Shown: positions 51,585-60,782, counted from the first letter of the stretch. The stretch: DNA of 64,000 bases from Lachnospiraceae bacterium UBA3804 (GCA_002368665.1 DFEK01000001.1:129318-193317), one strand, 5' to 3'. Numbers and translations: made by a program. The notes: generated by a model from the letters alone, not told the origin.

Positions 51585-52604
51585 ATGGCATTATTTGAAT
51601 CATATGAAAGAAGAGAGCCTCAGATTCTTGCTTGCTTAAAGGAGTACGGCATCTCTTCCATCGAAGAGTGTAAGGATATCTGCGATGCTGCAGGTATTGA
51701 TGTTTATCATTTAATCGAGGGCATTCAGCCCATCTGTTTTGAAAACGCAAAATGGGCATACACCGTAGGTGCTGCCATTGCAATCAAGAAAGGTTGCCGT
51801 AAGGCTTCCGAGGCTGCCGCAGCCATCGGTATCGGCCTTCAGGCATTCTGCATTCCCGGTTCCGTTGCTGACCGTCGTAAAGTAGGTCTCGGCCATGGTA
51901 ACCTTGGAAAGATGCTTCTTGAAGAGGATACCGAGTGCTTCGCATTCCTTGCAGGACATGAGTCCTTCGCAGCTGCAGAAGGTGCAATCGGTATCGCTGA
52001 GAAAGCAAACAAAGTTCGTCAGAAACCGCTTCGTGTTATCTTAAACGGACTTGGAAAGGACGCTGCACAGATTATTTCCCGTATCAACGGATTTACCTAT
52101 GTAGAGACCAAGTACAATTACTTCACCGGCGAGGTTGAGGAAGTATTCCGTAAATGCTACAGCAAGGATCCCGAGTCACCTCGTGCAAAAGTTAACTGCT
52201 ACGGTGCAAACGATGTTCAGGAAGGTGTTGCAATCATGTGGAAAGAGAACGTTGATGTTTCCATCACCGGTAACTCCACCAACCCGACCAGATTCCAGCA
52301 TCCCGTTGCAGGTACATATAAGAAAGAGCGCGTAGAAGCAGGAAAGAAGTACTTCTCCGTTGCATCCGGCGGTGGTACCGGACGTACCCTTCACCCGGAT
52401 AACATGGCTGCAGGACCGGCTTCCTACGGTATGACCGATACCATGGGACGTATGCATTCCGATGCACAGTTCGCAGGTTCTTCTTCCGTTCCCGCACACG
52501 TAGAAATGATGGGTCTTATCGGCGCAGGTAACAACCCGATGGTTGGTATGACCGTTTCTACCGCAGTTTCCATCGAAGAAGCTGCAAAGGCAGGAAAGTT
52601 CTAA
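51585..52604 (+). CDS. GGGtGRT family protein
   Basis: 339 residues. Named for the motif visible at about residues 263-269 (SGGGTGRTLHPDN). Other conserved-looking stretches are GLGHGNLGKMLLEEDTECF, HESFAAAEGAIGIAEKANKV, NVDVSITGNSTNP and GLIGAGNNPMVGMTVSTAVS. No catalytic family is known to me; glycine-rich loops suggest nucleotide or cofactor binding. Always seen by me next to the scaffold-type gene upstream, so the two probably work as one unit. AGGGAGG lies before the ATG. Strong codon bias like that of its partner. A terminator follows. Confidence 0.85.
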   Translation: MALFESYERREPQILACLKEYGISSIEECKDICDAAGIDVYHLIEGIQPICFENAKWAYTVGAAIAIKKGCRKASEAAAAIGIGLQAFCIPGSVADRRKVGLGHGNLGKMLLEEDTECFAFLAGHESFAAAEGAIGIAEKANKVRQKPLRVILNGLGKDAAQIISRINGFTYVETKYNYFTGEVEEVFRKCYSKDPESPRAKVNCYGANDVQEGVAIMWKENVDVSITGNSTNPTRFQHPVAGTYKKERVEAGKKYFSVASGGGTGRTLHPDNMAAGPASYGMTDTMGRMHSDAQFAGSSSVPAHVEMMGLIGAGNNPMVGMTVSTAVSIEEAAKAGKF

Positions 52605-52628
52605 TTCAAATTTTGATTTAAAATTCTA

Positions 52629-52676
52629 CGCAAACCCGAGGGCAGGGATATCTGCTTTCGGGTTTGCTTTGTCTTA
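52629..52676 (+). terminator. Intrinsic terminator of the GGGtGRT operon
   Basis: 10-bp stem GCAAACCCGA/TCGGGTTTGC with an inner GCAG/CTGC pair, followed by TTTGTCTT. Confidence 0.82.
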
Positions 52677-52688
52677 ACTTAAGAGAGA

Positions 52689-53480
52689 ATGAAGAAATAT
52701 CTTTATATCATCAAAACACAAATCATCAAGAGACTGACCTATGCGTTTGACGTATACGGTAATATTCTTGTGCAGACCATCATTATGATCACCTCCGCAT
52801 TTTTCTGGAAAGCGTTGTACAAAGACGGCGGTACGGCAGGCGGAGTGGATGTTGATTCCATGCTGGTTTATATTATTATGTCCTCCGTTCTTTCGGTCCT
52901 TCTTATCACAAACGTGGAGAAACGGATCGAGCAAAGCGTACAAAAGGGTACGGTTGCCACGGACATGATGAAACCCGTAAGCCTCTTCGGAATCTATTTT
53001 GCAGAGGATATCGGAACCATAATCGCACTGATTCTGCAGAATATTCTGCCGATTTTACTGATCGGCTCGTTGCTTATAAAAGTACCTAAAATGGCGGATT
53101 TGCGTGATTTGCCAATCTTTGTGTTATCCGTTCTTTTGTCATTTTTTATTAACTGGTTTCTTGCAGCACTTTTTGGAATGATGGCATTCAGTGCTGTGAA
53201 TATCGATGCTTTGATCCAGGTGAAAAAGCATTTAATCCGGTTAGTCTCCGGAAGTATCATACCGCTTTGGTTTTTCCCGGATCCGATCGCCAATGTACTT
53301 AAGTTTTTGCCGTTTCCGTATATTTACCAGTTGCCGCTAAGCATATATATCGGCAGAGGAACGAGGGCGGAGATCTTTACCGGGATGGAGATACAACTGG
53401 CCTGGGCGGTCGTTTTATTTCTGGTATTCTTGTTTGCGCAGAAGCAGATTACAAGAAAAGTAATGGTTCAGGGAGGATGA
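52689..53480 (+). CDS. ABC-2 family transporter permease (first subunit)
   Basis: 263 residues with about six membrane segments; resembles the COG4587-type permease of an uncharacterised ABC-2 exporter. The cytoplasmic N-terminus KKYLYIIKTQIIKRLTYAFD leads into the first membrane segment. Only a weak AGAGAG precedes the ATG, and no promoter was recognised in the 84 bases after the upstream terminator. The second permease begins 6 bases after the stop, and the ATPase follows that, so the three form one transporter. Substrate unknown. Confidence 0.85.
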   Translation: MKKYLYIIKTQIIKRLTYAFDVYGNILVQTIIMITSAFFWKALYKDGGTAGGVDVDSMLVYIIMSSVLSVLLITNVEKRIEQSVQKGTVATDMMKPVSLFGIYFAEDIGTIIALILQNILPILLIGSLLIKVPKMADLRDLPIFVLSVLLSFFINWFLAALFGMMAFSAVNIDALIQVKKHLIRLVSGSIIPLWFFPDPIANVLKFLPFPYIYQLPLSIYIGRGTRAEIFTGMEIQLAWAVVLFLVFLFAQKQITRKVMVQGG

Positions 53481-53486
53481 TGTAAA

Positions 53487-54311
53487 ATGAAAAAAGCATT
53501 CAAAGAACTCGGCCATTACCTTGATGTAACGATTCAGGTCATTAAAATGGCATTTCTGACCATCGTTGAATATCCTGCGAACATCGCCGGTTGGATGATC
53601 TCGAATCCGATTCAGTTTATTGTCGGATTTGCAACCATTAAATTTGTCGTGGAATCCTTCGGAGAGATTAACGGATGGAATTACGGTCAGTTAGCTTTCT
53701 TATACGGCCTTTCCGTAATGTCCCACGCGCTTTCCATGATTTTCTTCGTACAGGGATGGTTTATGGGGTACTTTGTACTGGAAGGTGATTTTGACCGGTA
53801 TCTGACAAGACCGATGAGTGTCTTATATCAGTTTTTCTTTACGAATATCAATATTTTCGGTATCACGGATCTGATTCCCGGAATTTTGGTATTTGTATAC
53901 GGCTGCATTAAATGTGCCGTGCAGGTGACACCTTTCTTTGTTCTTCAGGTACTGGTTATGCTCATCGGTGCAACACTGATTCGCGGAGGCATTTATATTT
54001 TCCTCGGAAGTACATCGTTTTATACGAAGAGCACTACGGATTTCGGTATGTATACACAGGAAATCATGGATAAGACCACTCTGTATCCGATTTCCATGTA
54101 TCCGGAAAGTCTGCAGTTTATCCTGACGTATTTGATTCCTATCGGGTGGGTATCTTTCTATCCGGTATCGAGCCTTCTCGGAATCGAAAATTCCGTGTTA
54201 AACGGTATGGTGGTTCCTTTCGTCACACTTTTAGTCGGTTTATTGGTAATTACGCTTTCGGGACTTTTCTTCAAAGCGGGACTTAAGAAATATGAAAGTG
54301 CAGGAAATTAG
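53487..54311 (+). CDS. ABC-2 family transporter permease (second subunit)
   Basis: 274 residues, about six membrane segments, COG3694-like. Contains the GDFDRYLTRPMSVLYQFF segment (LxRPL-type motif) typical of these paired permeases. A GGAGG site sits at the end of the preceding gene. The ATPase gene starts 2 bases after the stop. It forms a heterodimer with the first permease by analogy with the family. Confidence 0.86.
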   Translation: MKKAFKELGHYLDVTIQVIKMAFLTIVEYPANIAGWMISNPIQFIVGFATIKFVVESFGEINGWNYGQLAFLYGLSVMSHALSMIFFVQGWFMGYFVLEGDFDRYLTRPMSVLYQFFFTNINIFGITDLIPGILVFVYGCIKCAVQVTPFFVLQVLVMLIGATLIRGGIYIFLGSTSFYTKSTTDFGMYTQEIMDKTTLYPISMYPESLQFILTYLIPIGWVSFYPVSSLLGIENSVLNGMVVPFVTLLVGLLVITLSGLFFKAGLKKYESAGN

Positions 54312-54313
54312 AA

Positions 54314-55279
54314 ATGATTGATGTAGTTAATTTGTGCAAGGATTACACATTAAAGCGTAAGGAACCCGGATTAAAAGGCGCATTTAAGGGCCTTGTAAAC
54401 CCCGGTATAGAAAAGATTCATGCGGTAGCCGATCTTTCGTTTCATATTGATGCAGGTGAAATTGTAGGTTTTATCGGGCCGAACGGAGCGGGGAAAAGCA
54501 CAACGATTAAAATGATGAGCGGAATTCTTACTCCGAGTTCGGGCAGTGTTTTGATAAACGGAGCGGATATTACGAAACACCGAAAGGAAGTGGTTCGTAA
54601 TATCGGTGTTGTTTTTGGCCAGAGAACTCAGCTTAACTGGGATTTGCGCCTGGGAGAGAGCTTTGAACTTCTGAAGCATATTTATCAGATTGATCAAAAG
54701 GATTATGATCGTACCATTGACGAACTCGATTCGATCCTGGGCATTAAGGAAATCATCAACCAGCCGGTCAGACAGATGTCCCTGGGACAAAGAGTCAAAG
54801 GCGATCTGGTGGCTTCCATGCTGCATTCCCCCAAGGTTCTCTTCCTCGACGAACCGACCATCGGACTGGATGTTTCTTCGAAGTATGCACTTCGCAAATT
54901 TATTAAAGAGATCAACAAACTCCGCCAGACGACAGTAATTCTGACTACGCATGATCTGGGAGATATTCAGGAACTGTGTGAGCGTCTGATCATCATCAAT
55001 CACGGAGTGATGATGGAAGACGGAAATCTGTCTGAGATTGTCGACAGAATTGCACCGTATAAAACTCTGGTCGTGGAGTTTTACGATGAAAAAGCGCCGG
55101 AAGCGAATTTCTGCGAAATGATTGAACACAGCGGAAATATTGCCAAGTATAAGTTCATGAAAAAAGATACGACGGCGGCGGATATCATCGCGGATTTGTC
55201 CAAACGGCAAACAATCAAAGATGTTTCCATCGAGGAGGCCGGAATTGACGACATTATAAAGATTGCGTACGGACATTGA
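54314..55279 (+). CDS. ABC transporter ATP-binding protein
   Basis: 321 residues. Walker A GPNGAGKST (about 53-61), signature MSLGQRVKGD, Walker B VLFLDEPTIGLD and H-loop TTHDLGD are all intact. The C-terminal 80 residues are an extra domain as in COG4586 proteins. The early KRKEPGLKGAFKGLV insertion is also typical of that group. It energises the two permeases encoded directly upstream. cheW has its own promoter after this gene. Confidence 0.93.
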   Translation: MIDVVNLCKDYTLKRKEPGLKGAFKGLVNPGIEKIHAVADLSFHIDAGEIVGFIGPNGAGKSTTIKMMSGILTPSSGSVLINGADITKHRKEVVRNIGVVFGQRTQLNWDLRLGESFELLKHIYQIDQKDYDRTIDELDSILGIKEIINQPVRQMSLGQRVKGDLVASMLHSPKVLFLDEPTIGLDVSSKYALRKFIKEINKLRQTTVILTTHDLGDIQELCERLIIINHGVMMEDGNLSEIVDRIAPYKTLVVEFYDEKAPEANFCEMIEHSGNIAKYKFMKKDTTAADIIADLSKRQTIKDVSIEEAGIDDIIKIAYGH

Positions 55280-55308
55280 TTGATATTTCGGGATTTTTGC
55301 GATATAGT
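55280..55308 (+). promoter_or_regulatory. Promoter of cheW-hisH-hisF-ung
   Basis: TTGATA at 55280-55285, a 17-base spacer and TATAGT at 55303-55308. The first box begins directly after the ATPase stop. Confidence 0.65.
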
Positions 55309-55343
55309 ATTAAAAGATAAAATGTGTTTTACGAGGGAACGAA

Positions 55344-55814
55344 ATGGAGATATTAGAGTTTAAACTTGGAGCAAACAGTTTCGGAATTCCGGTGGAAACG
55401 GTACGGGAAATTATTCCGTATCAGGCTTCGACACCCGTTCCGAATTCGAATCCCTGCGTGGAAGGCATTTTTATGCCCAGAGAAGTGATTATTACCGCCA
55501 TTGATCTGGCGATATATCTTAACCGTGATGCGACAAAACCCGCAGGCATCTTTGTGGTTACGAATTACCGTAATCTGGATGTGGCGTTTCATGTAGATGC
55601 TGCGCTGGGTATTCTGAAAGCGGAAGACGATCAGATCGTCGGTCTCGACAATACGCTCGGTGTGGATGAAAGCCATATTGCAAAGGGCGTTTACCGTCAT
55701 GACGGCAGGCTGACCATTTTGCTTGATTTTGACAAAATAATCGGAGAAATCCAGCCGGAACTTCTTTCCGACGAAGAGAAAGAACGGATTCTGGACGGAA
55801 GTGTGGAAGAATGA
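55344..55814 (+). CDS. CheW-domain protein
   Basis: 156 residues, a single CheW-like beta-barrel domain (LEFKLGANSFGIPVETVREI at the start, VEGIFMPREVIITAIDLAIYL in the middle, LTILLDFDKII near the end). CheW couples receptors to the CheA kinase; this copy is closest in feel to the CheW part of CheV but has no receiver domain. No other chemotaxis gene is in the window. It overlaps hisH by 4 bases, which is an odd partner for a signalling protein and suggests either a shared regulatory need or simple neighbourhood. Confidence 0.85.
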   Translation: MEILEFKLGANSFGIPVETVREIIPYQASTPVPNSNPCVEGIFMPREVIITAIDLAIYLNRDATKPAGIFVVTNYRNLDVAFHVDAALGILKAEDDQIVGLDNTLGVDESHIAKGVYRHDGRLTILLDFDKIIGEIQPELLSDEEKERILDGSVEE

Positions 55815-56416
55815 TAGCAATCATTGATTATGATGCCGGGAATATGAAAAGCGTGGAAAAAGCGCTTGATTTCCTGGGAGCGGAATATATTGTAAGCCGT
55901 AACGAAGAAGAAATGCGCAAAGCGGATAAACTGATCCTGCCGGGTGTCGGAGCATTCGGAGATGCCATGTCGAAGCTGGACGGTTACGGACTGAGCGCAG
56001 TAATCAAAGAACTGGTTGGTGCGGGAAAGCCCATCCTCGGAATCTGTCTCGGACTCCAGCTTATGTTTGAAGAAAGCGAAGAGACACCGGGTGTTCGGGG
56101 GCTTTCTTTGCTGAAAGGTAAAATCGTCCGATTCGACGACTCCTTCGGACTTAAGATTCCACAGATCGGATGGAACTCCCTCGAGTTTCCGAAAACATCA
56201 AAACTGTTTGCGGGTGTGGAAGAAGGAAGCTATGTTTATTTCGTGCATTCCTATTATCTGAAAGCGGAAGAGGAAAGCATTGTAGCCGCAACCTGCGAGT
56301 ACGGAAACCATGTGCATGCGGCTGTTGAAGCAGGTAATATTTATGCCTGCCAGTTTCACCCGGAGAAGAGTTCCGATGTGGGACTTCGGATTTTAAAAAA
56401 CTATATTGAATTATAG
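55811..56416 (+). CDS. hisH: Imidazole glycerol phosphate synthase subunit HisH
   Basis: Glutamine amidotransferase subunit that supplies ammonia to HisF in histidine synthesis. It has 201 residues. The nucleophile Cys lies in GICLGLQLMFEESEE and the His-Glu pair in FHPEKSS. The start overlaps cheW by 4 bases; hisF follows 16 bases after. The other his genes are not in this window, so the HisHF pair is separated from at least its immediate pathway partners here. Confidence 0.96.
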   Translation: MIAIIDYDAGNMKSVEKALDFLGAEYIVSRNEEEMRKADKLILPGVGAFGDAMSKLDGYGLSAVIKELVGAGKPILGICLGLQLMFEESEETPGVRGLSLLKGKIVRFDDSFGLKIPQIGWNSLEFPKTSKLFAGVEEGSYVYFVHSYYLKAEEESIVAATCEYGNHVHAAVEAGNIYACQFHPEKSSDVGLRILKNYIEL

Positions 56417-56432
56417 AATTTGGAGTTAAAAG

Positions 56433-57194
56433 ATGCACACCAAAAGAATTATCCCCTGTCTTGACGTGAATGCGGGAAGAGTTGTAAAGGGTGTTAATTT
56501 TGTCAATTTAATCGATGCGGGAGATCCCGTGGAAGTTGCCAAAATCTACGACCGCGAAGGCGCGGATGAGCTTGTTTTTCTGGACATTACGGCATCGAGC
56601 GATGCCAGAGAAACCGTCGTTGATATGGTACGCAAAGTGGCGGAAAACGTTTTTATTCCGTTCACCGTTGGCGGCGGAATCCGTACGGTCGATGATTTTA
56701 AGCGCATCTTAAGAGAAGGTGCCGATAAAGTTGCGGTCAATTCCGCAGCGATCATGAATCCGGATCTGATTGCGGATGCGGCGGATAAATTCGGTTCCCA
56801 GTGTGTCGTGGTTGCGATCGATGCCAAGCGAAGAGCAGACGGAAGCGGCTGGAATATCTTTAAAAACGGCGGCCGCGTGGATATGGGCATTGACGCCGTG
56901 GAATGGGCGATGAAAGCGAATCGTCTGGGCGCCGGAGAAATCCTTTTAACCAGCATGGACTGTGACGGAACGAAGAACGGATACGATCTGGAACTGACCA
57001 AGATCATCTCTGAGAATGTTTCCGTTCCCGTGATTGCATCTGGAGGAGCCGGCAAACTCGAACATTTCTATGATGCACTGACCGAAGGCGAAGCGGATGC
57101 CGCACTGGCAGCGAGTCTGTTCCATTTCCGAGAACTGGAGATCAAAGAAGTGAAGCGCTATTTACGTGACAGAGGCGTATCTGTAAGGTTATAA
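56433..57194 (+). CDS. hisF: Imidazole glycerol phosphate synthase subunit HisF
   Basis: Cyclase subunit, a beta/alpha barrel of 253 residues that converts PRFAR and ammonia to IGP and AICAR. CLDVNAGRVVKGVNF (catalytic Asp), DITASSDAR, VGGGIRTVDD and ASGGAGKLEHF are present, as is the DGTKNGYDLEL block with the second catalytic Asp. It pairs with HisH upstream; the stop lies 1 base before the ung ATG. Confidence 0.97.
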   Translation: MHTKRIIPCLDVNAGRVVKGVNFVNLIDAGDPVEVAKIYDREGADELVFLDITASSDARETVVDMVRKVAENVFIPFTVGGGIRTVDDFKRILREGADKVAVNSAAIMNPDLIADAADKFGSQCVVVAIDAKRRADGSGWNIFKNGGRVDMGIDAVEWAMKANRLGAGEILLTSMDCDGTKNGYDLELTKIISENVSVPVIASGGAGKLEHFYDALTEGEADAALAASLFHFRELEIKEVKRYLRDRGVSVRL

Positions 57195-57195
57195 G

Positions 57196-57870
57196 ATGAG
57201 TACGGTAGCAAGTGACTGGCTTCCTTATTTTCAGGAGGAAGCAGGCAAAGAATATTATAAAGAGCTGACTGCGAAAGTGAAGTCGGAATATGCGAAATAC
57301 CGGGTTTTTCCTCCGAAGGACCAGGTATTTTCTGCGTTTTCGCTGACGGCCTATAAGGATGTCAAAGTTGTTATCATAGGTCAGGATCCGTATCACAATG
57401 TCGGACAGGCGCACGGGCTTTGTTTTTCGGTACAGAAGGGAATCGATGTTCCGCCTTCGCTGCAGAATATCTATCAGGAACTGCACGATGATCTGGGATG
57501 TTATATTCCGAATAACGGAATGCTGAATAAATGGGCAGAACAGGGCGTTTTGCTTTTAAATACCGTTCTTACGGTGCGCGCACATGAGGCCAATTCCCAT
57601 CGCGGTTTCGGGTGGGAAAGATTTACCGACCGCGTGATCGAACTGGTGGATGCCAAAGAGGAGCCTGTTGTTTTTCTTCTTTGGGGAGCACCTGCACAGA
57701 AGAAGGAAGCCATGCTTCATAATCCGAACCATCTGGTGTTAAAAGCACCGCATCCAAGCCCTTTATCCGCTTACCGCGGATTCTTCGGCTGCAGACATTT
57801 TTCCAAGACAAATGAGTTCCTTGCCTCCCACGGACAAACCCCGATCGACTGGCAAATCGAAAATATATGA
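57196..57870 (+). CDS. ung: Uracil-DNA glycosylase
   Basis: Removes uracil from DNA. It has 224 residues, family 1. The water-activating motif GQDPYHNVGQAHGLCFS and the C-terminal HPSPLSAYRGFFGC are intact. It follows hisF after 1 base, the last gene of the cheW run. A terminator lies about 90 bases on. Confidence 0.96.
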   Translation: MSTVASDWLPYFQEEAGKEYYKELTAKVKSEYAKYRVFPPKDQVFSAFSLTAYKDVKVVIIGQDPYHNVGQAHGLCFSVQKGIDVPPSLQNIYQELHDDLGCYIPNNGMLNKWAEQGVLLLNTVLTVRAHEANSHRGFGWERFTDRVIELVDAKEEPVVFLLWGAPAQKKEAMLHNPNHLVLKAPHPSPLSAYRGFFGCRHFSKTNEFLASHGQTPIDWQIENI

Positions 57871-57960
57871 GTTACGGAGCAGAGTGACCACTAAATATTG
57901 ATTTTCCAAGTTACGTAAACCAGTGGTAAACATAACGTCCGAACCTTTCCGTTACCTTGT

Positions 57961-57988
57961 AAAAATCCCTTTATTCGGGGATTTTTTT
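57961..57988 (+). terminator. Intrinsic terminator after ung
   Basis: 9-bp stem AAAAATCCC/GGGATTTTT with an 8-base loop, followed by TT. The same T-run and A-run could also serve the - strand. Confidence 0.82.
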
Positions 57989-58026
57989 GGTTGGTAAAAT
58001 TCCGGGAAAAGATTTATAACTTGCTT

Positions 58027-58055
58027 TTGACATTTCTATATATAGGGGTTATAAT
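58027..58055 (+). promoter_or_regulatory. Perfect consensus promoter of the dynamin-like gene
   Basis: TTGACA at 58027-58032, exactly 17 bases, TATAAT at 58050-58055. The only perfect match to both hexamers that I noticed in the window. Confidence 0.85.
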
Positions 58056-58118
58056 TATTAAGTGTTCAATGGGTAAATTTTGCCTTTTGGATAATGGGGA
58101 TTAATTTGGAGGAAACAA

Positions 58119-60701
58119 ATGAAAGAATTAATGATCATGTATCATCCTGTCAAGAAAGAGATCCGCTTTCTGGCCAAGGCAAAGGGAGAATTTGTGGAAA
58201 TCCCTTACGCAATGTGCCCGTGGCTTTCTCAATACGGTCCTGACAAGGGTGAATTTTTATTGCAAAATCATGGAAATAAATTCTTCGAGGATATTTGGGA
58301 ACAGTTTCTGCGCGATCAGGTCAGCGTAACCTTTAAGGGTACCAAGATCGATTACGATGACTTCGTAAAGAAAGTAAAAGAATACAATAAGAGTTCAGGT
58401 GAAGAGCGCTTTGTGGTCGAAGATTTCATAGAGCTTCCTTCCGTTGCCGAGATTTTTGAAAGTGTCAGCCAGTTCTGTGACGGTACGCTTCAGATGCTGG
58501 GCGATGAACTCCAGAATACGGATATTAAGGAGTCCTTCTTAAGACGCAAAGCCGAATTTGAAGAAAAGAAGGCCAAATTAAATAATTCCGACGTCAACCT
58601 CTGTCTTGTCGGAACCTATTCTTCCGGTAAATCCACATTCATCAATGCGTTGATCGGACGCAGGATTCTTCCGGAAAGCATCAATTCCGAAACGGCTAAA
58701 ATGTTCCGTATTTCCAATGCGGACGGACCGAGCGTTTATTTTGTGATCAAGAAAGGAAGCGCTCCCGGACAGGAATTCCCGGCTACCATTACCTGGGATG
58801 AGACCAAGAAAAAATTTGCGTTCCATGCGGAGACTCCCTGCGAATTAACGGAAGAGAAGGTAAACGGCGAGATCAATTCCGCCATCATGTTCCGCTTACA
58901 GCAGCATGAACAGCTGTATCAGATTTTAAAGAAATTAAACGACATTCCCAATCATGCGGATGCCGATAATGATGAATATGTGGATGGTATTATTGATGTA
59001 TTTTTCCCAATTCCTCTGGGCAAAAATATCAATTTCACCTTCTACGATACACCGGGTACGGACTCCAATTCCAACGAGCATCTGCTTGTTCTGCAGAAAG
59101 CTTTGCAGCAGCAGACCAATTCCATTTTAATCGTGCTGTATGAACCGACCAAGATGGAAGGTACCGGTAACTCCATTCTCTATAATTTAATCGGAGATTC
59201 CAACGATAAGAAGAACGATACCAAGGTTACCATTGACCTGACCCGTTCCTTACATATCATCAACCAGTCCGATACGAAGTCCCTGGCAGACTTAAAAGAA
59301 CTTCGCAATAAGAAGGTTGAGGTTACCTTAAAAGAAACCGATAAGATCTATAACGAAGAGGCAGAGCAGATTGATCTTTCCAAAGAGCGTTTGTTCTTTG
59401 TATCCGCAAAGGCCGCATATATCGCAAAGGCGATCGGAAACAACGTGGATACCGAGGAAGAGAGACGCTGGCTTGCCAATCACAAAGACGAGATCAACAA
59501 CGAGCCGATCAAGGATCCGTTCTTACGAGAGGTAACTCCCGCACAGGATGTTGAGACCGGTATGTACTTTAAACTTGATAAACTCGCTAATTCCGATAAC
59601 GAAACCAAACAGCTGATCAAAGACTGCAATTCGGAATTAAAGAAGTGCGCAAATCCCGAAGATACATCCCTGTATCCGATCATTCAGCGTATCTACGTTA
59701 ACTCCGGTATGTATGCAATCGAGAAGGAAATCATCCGTTATGCACAGAAGTATGCCCTGGCCGTTAAGGCAAAAGGATTGTATGACGGAATTTCAAGCGT
59801 CGTTAATTTTATCCGTGAGGACTATGAAGTTATCGAGAATCAGGCTCGTCTGTCCAAAGAAGAGATCGAGCGCAATATCGACACCATGAAAAACTCCATG
59901 GTGCAGGATATCGATGCGGCTTACCAGGATTACATGTCCAACATTACGACGGATTCTTTGGTATTCCAGATTGATGATATCAACCAGCTTTATACCGTTA
60001 TCGAGAACCGTAAGATCCAGGCAAGCAAGATTGCGGACAAGATGAAATGGATCGCAATCCGTCCGGAAGTTTTCGAAGAGAAGAACAATATCATCCGTAA
60101 CGAATTAAACCGTTATCTGGAAGAGATCGATAACAGTTACAAGAATAACCGCGGAAGAATTCTCCAGCAGCAGGTAGATGAACTGAAGGGTATTATCATT
60201 CAGAAGATTACCGGTTACAAAGGTATTGATGAAAATTTGATCCGCCGCATTACCAACGTTGCGGAAACACAGATTCCTCCTTCAAGTTTAAAGGCTTTGA
60301 AGATGGATGAGTACATCAATAAGCAGAAGGCGATTTTCATCTTCTCCACCAACAATAAGAAGAACTACAAAGCCGACGTAGAGCAGATGTTCGCCAATAC
60401 GACCAAGGTACAGTTTGATTCCTACATCAACGAAATCATGGATGTTGCGAAAGATAAGACGGCAGAACTGATCCAGGAATTCAAGAACAATATTGATTCG
60501 ATCTCCAGCTCCCTGGAACTTCTGATCAAGGACGAGAAGAAAGCAAGCGAAGAGCAGTTAAAGGCAAAGAGCGTACTTGATATGGTTTCCAAGATGGATG
60601 ACGAACTCAATAAGAAGATTTGGGGCCAGGAAGAGATCAAACAGGCCGAAGACGTAATCCTTGGCAAAGATAAGAAGGAAGAAGAGAAAAAAGAGTCATG
60701 A
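58119..60701 (+). CDS. Dynamin-like GTPase
   Basis: 860 residues. After an N-terminal region of about 155 residues that I do not recognise comes a dynamin-type GTPase: G1 GTYSSGKST (165-173), a switch-I region with SINSETA, G3 FYDTPGTDSN (about 307-316) and a G4 candidate NQSD (about 383). The C-terminal half is long and helical with coiled-coil stretches, as in bacterial dynamins, and the end is highly charged. No transmembrane segment is seen, so it would act at the membrane peripherally. Bacterial dynamins remodel membranes and in some species protect against phage lysis; neither is shown here. GGAGG before the ATG, and a perfect SigA promoter. Confidence 0.85.
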   Translation: MKELMIMYHPVKKEIRFLAKAKGEFVEIPYAMCPWLSQYGPDKGEFLLQNHGNKFFEDIWEQFLRDQVSVTFKGTKIDYDDFVKKVKEYNKSSGEERFVVEDFIELPSVAEIFESVSQFCDGTLQMLGDELQNTDIKESFLRRKAEFEEKKAKLNNSDVNLCLVGTYSSGKSTFINALIGRRILPESINSETAKMFRISNADGPSVYFVIKKGSAPGQEFPATITWDETKKKFAFHAETPCELTEEKVNGEINSAIMFRLQQHEQLYQILKKLNDIPNHADADNDEYVDGIIDVFFPIPLGKNINFTFYDTPGTDSNSNEHLLVLQKALQQQTNSILIVLYEPTKMEGTGNSILYNLIGDSNDKKNDTKVTIDLTRSLHIINQSDTKSLADLKELRNKKVEVTLKETDKIYNEEAEQIDLSKERLFFVSAKAAYIAKAIGNNVDTEEERRWLANHKDEINNEPIKDPFLREVTPAQDVETGMYFKLDKLANSDNETKQLIKDCNSELKKCANPEDTSLYPIIQRIYVNSGMYAIEKEIIRYAQKYALAVKAKGLYDGISSVVNFIREDYEVIENQARLSKEEIERNIDTMKNSMVQDIDAAYQDYMSNITTDSLVFQIDDINQLYTVIENRKIQASKIADKMKWIAIRPEVFEEKNNIIRNELNRYLEEIDNSYKNNRGRILQQQVDELKGIIIQKITGYKGIDENLIRRITNVAETQIPPSSLKALKMDEYINKQKAIFIFSTNNKKNYKADVEQMFANTTKVQFDSYINEIMDVAKDKTAELIQEFKNNIDSISSSLELLIKDEKKASEEQLKAKSVLDMVSKMDDELNKKIWGQEEIKQAEDVILGKDKKEEEKKES

Positions 60702-60751
60702 CTGCAATTAAGCGGCTTACGTTATTTGAGGTGTATAGATGAATTAAAGGA

Positions 60752-60782
60752 AGGCCGCCCATTTGAATAAAATGGGTGGCCT
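60752..60782 (+). terminator. Hairpin after the dynamin-like gene
   Basis: 13-bp stem AGGCCGCCCATTT/AAATGGGTGGCCT (one G-T pair) with a 5-base loop. The following bases are AT-rich but lack a clean T-run. Confidence 0.6.

Noticed and set aside
54371..55276. 301-codon open frame on the - strand opposite the ABC ATPase gene
   Set aside because: Lies wholly within a gene with intact Walker motifs; the translated sequence matches no family and has no ribosome site.
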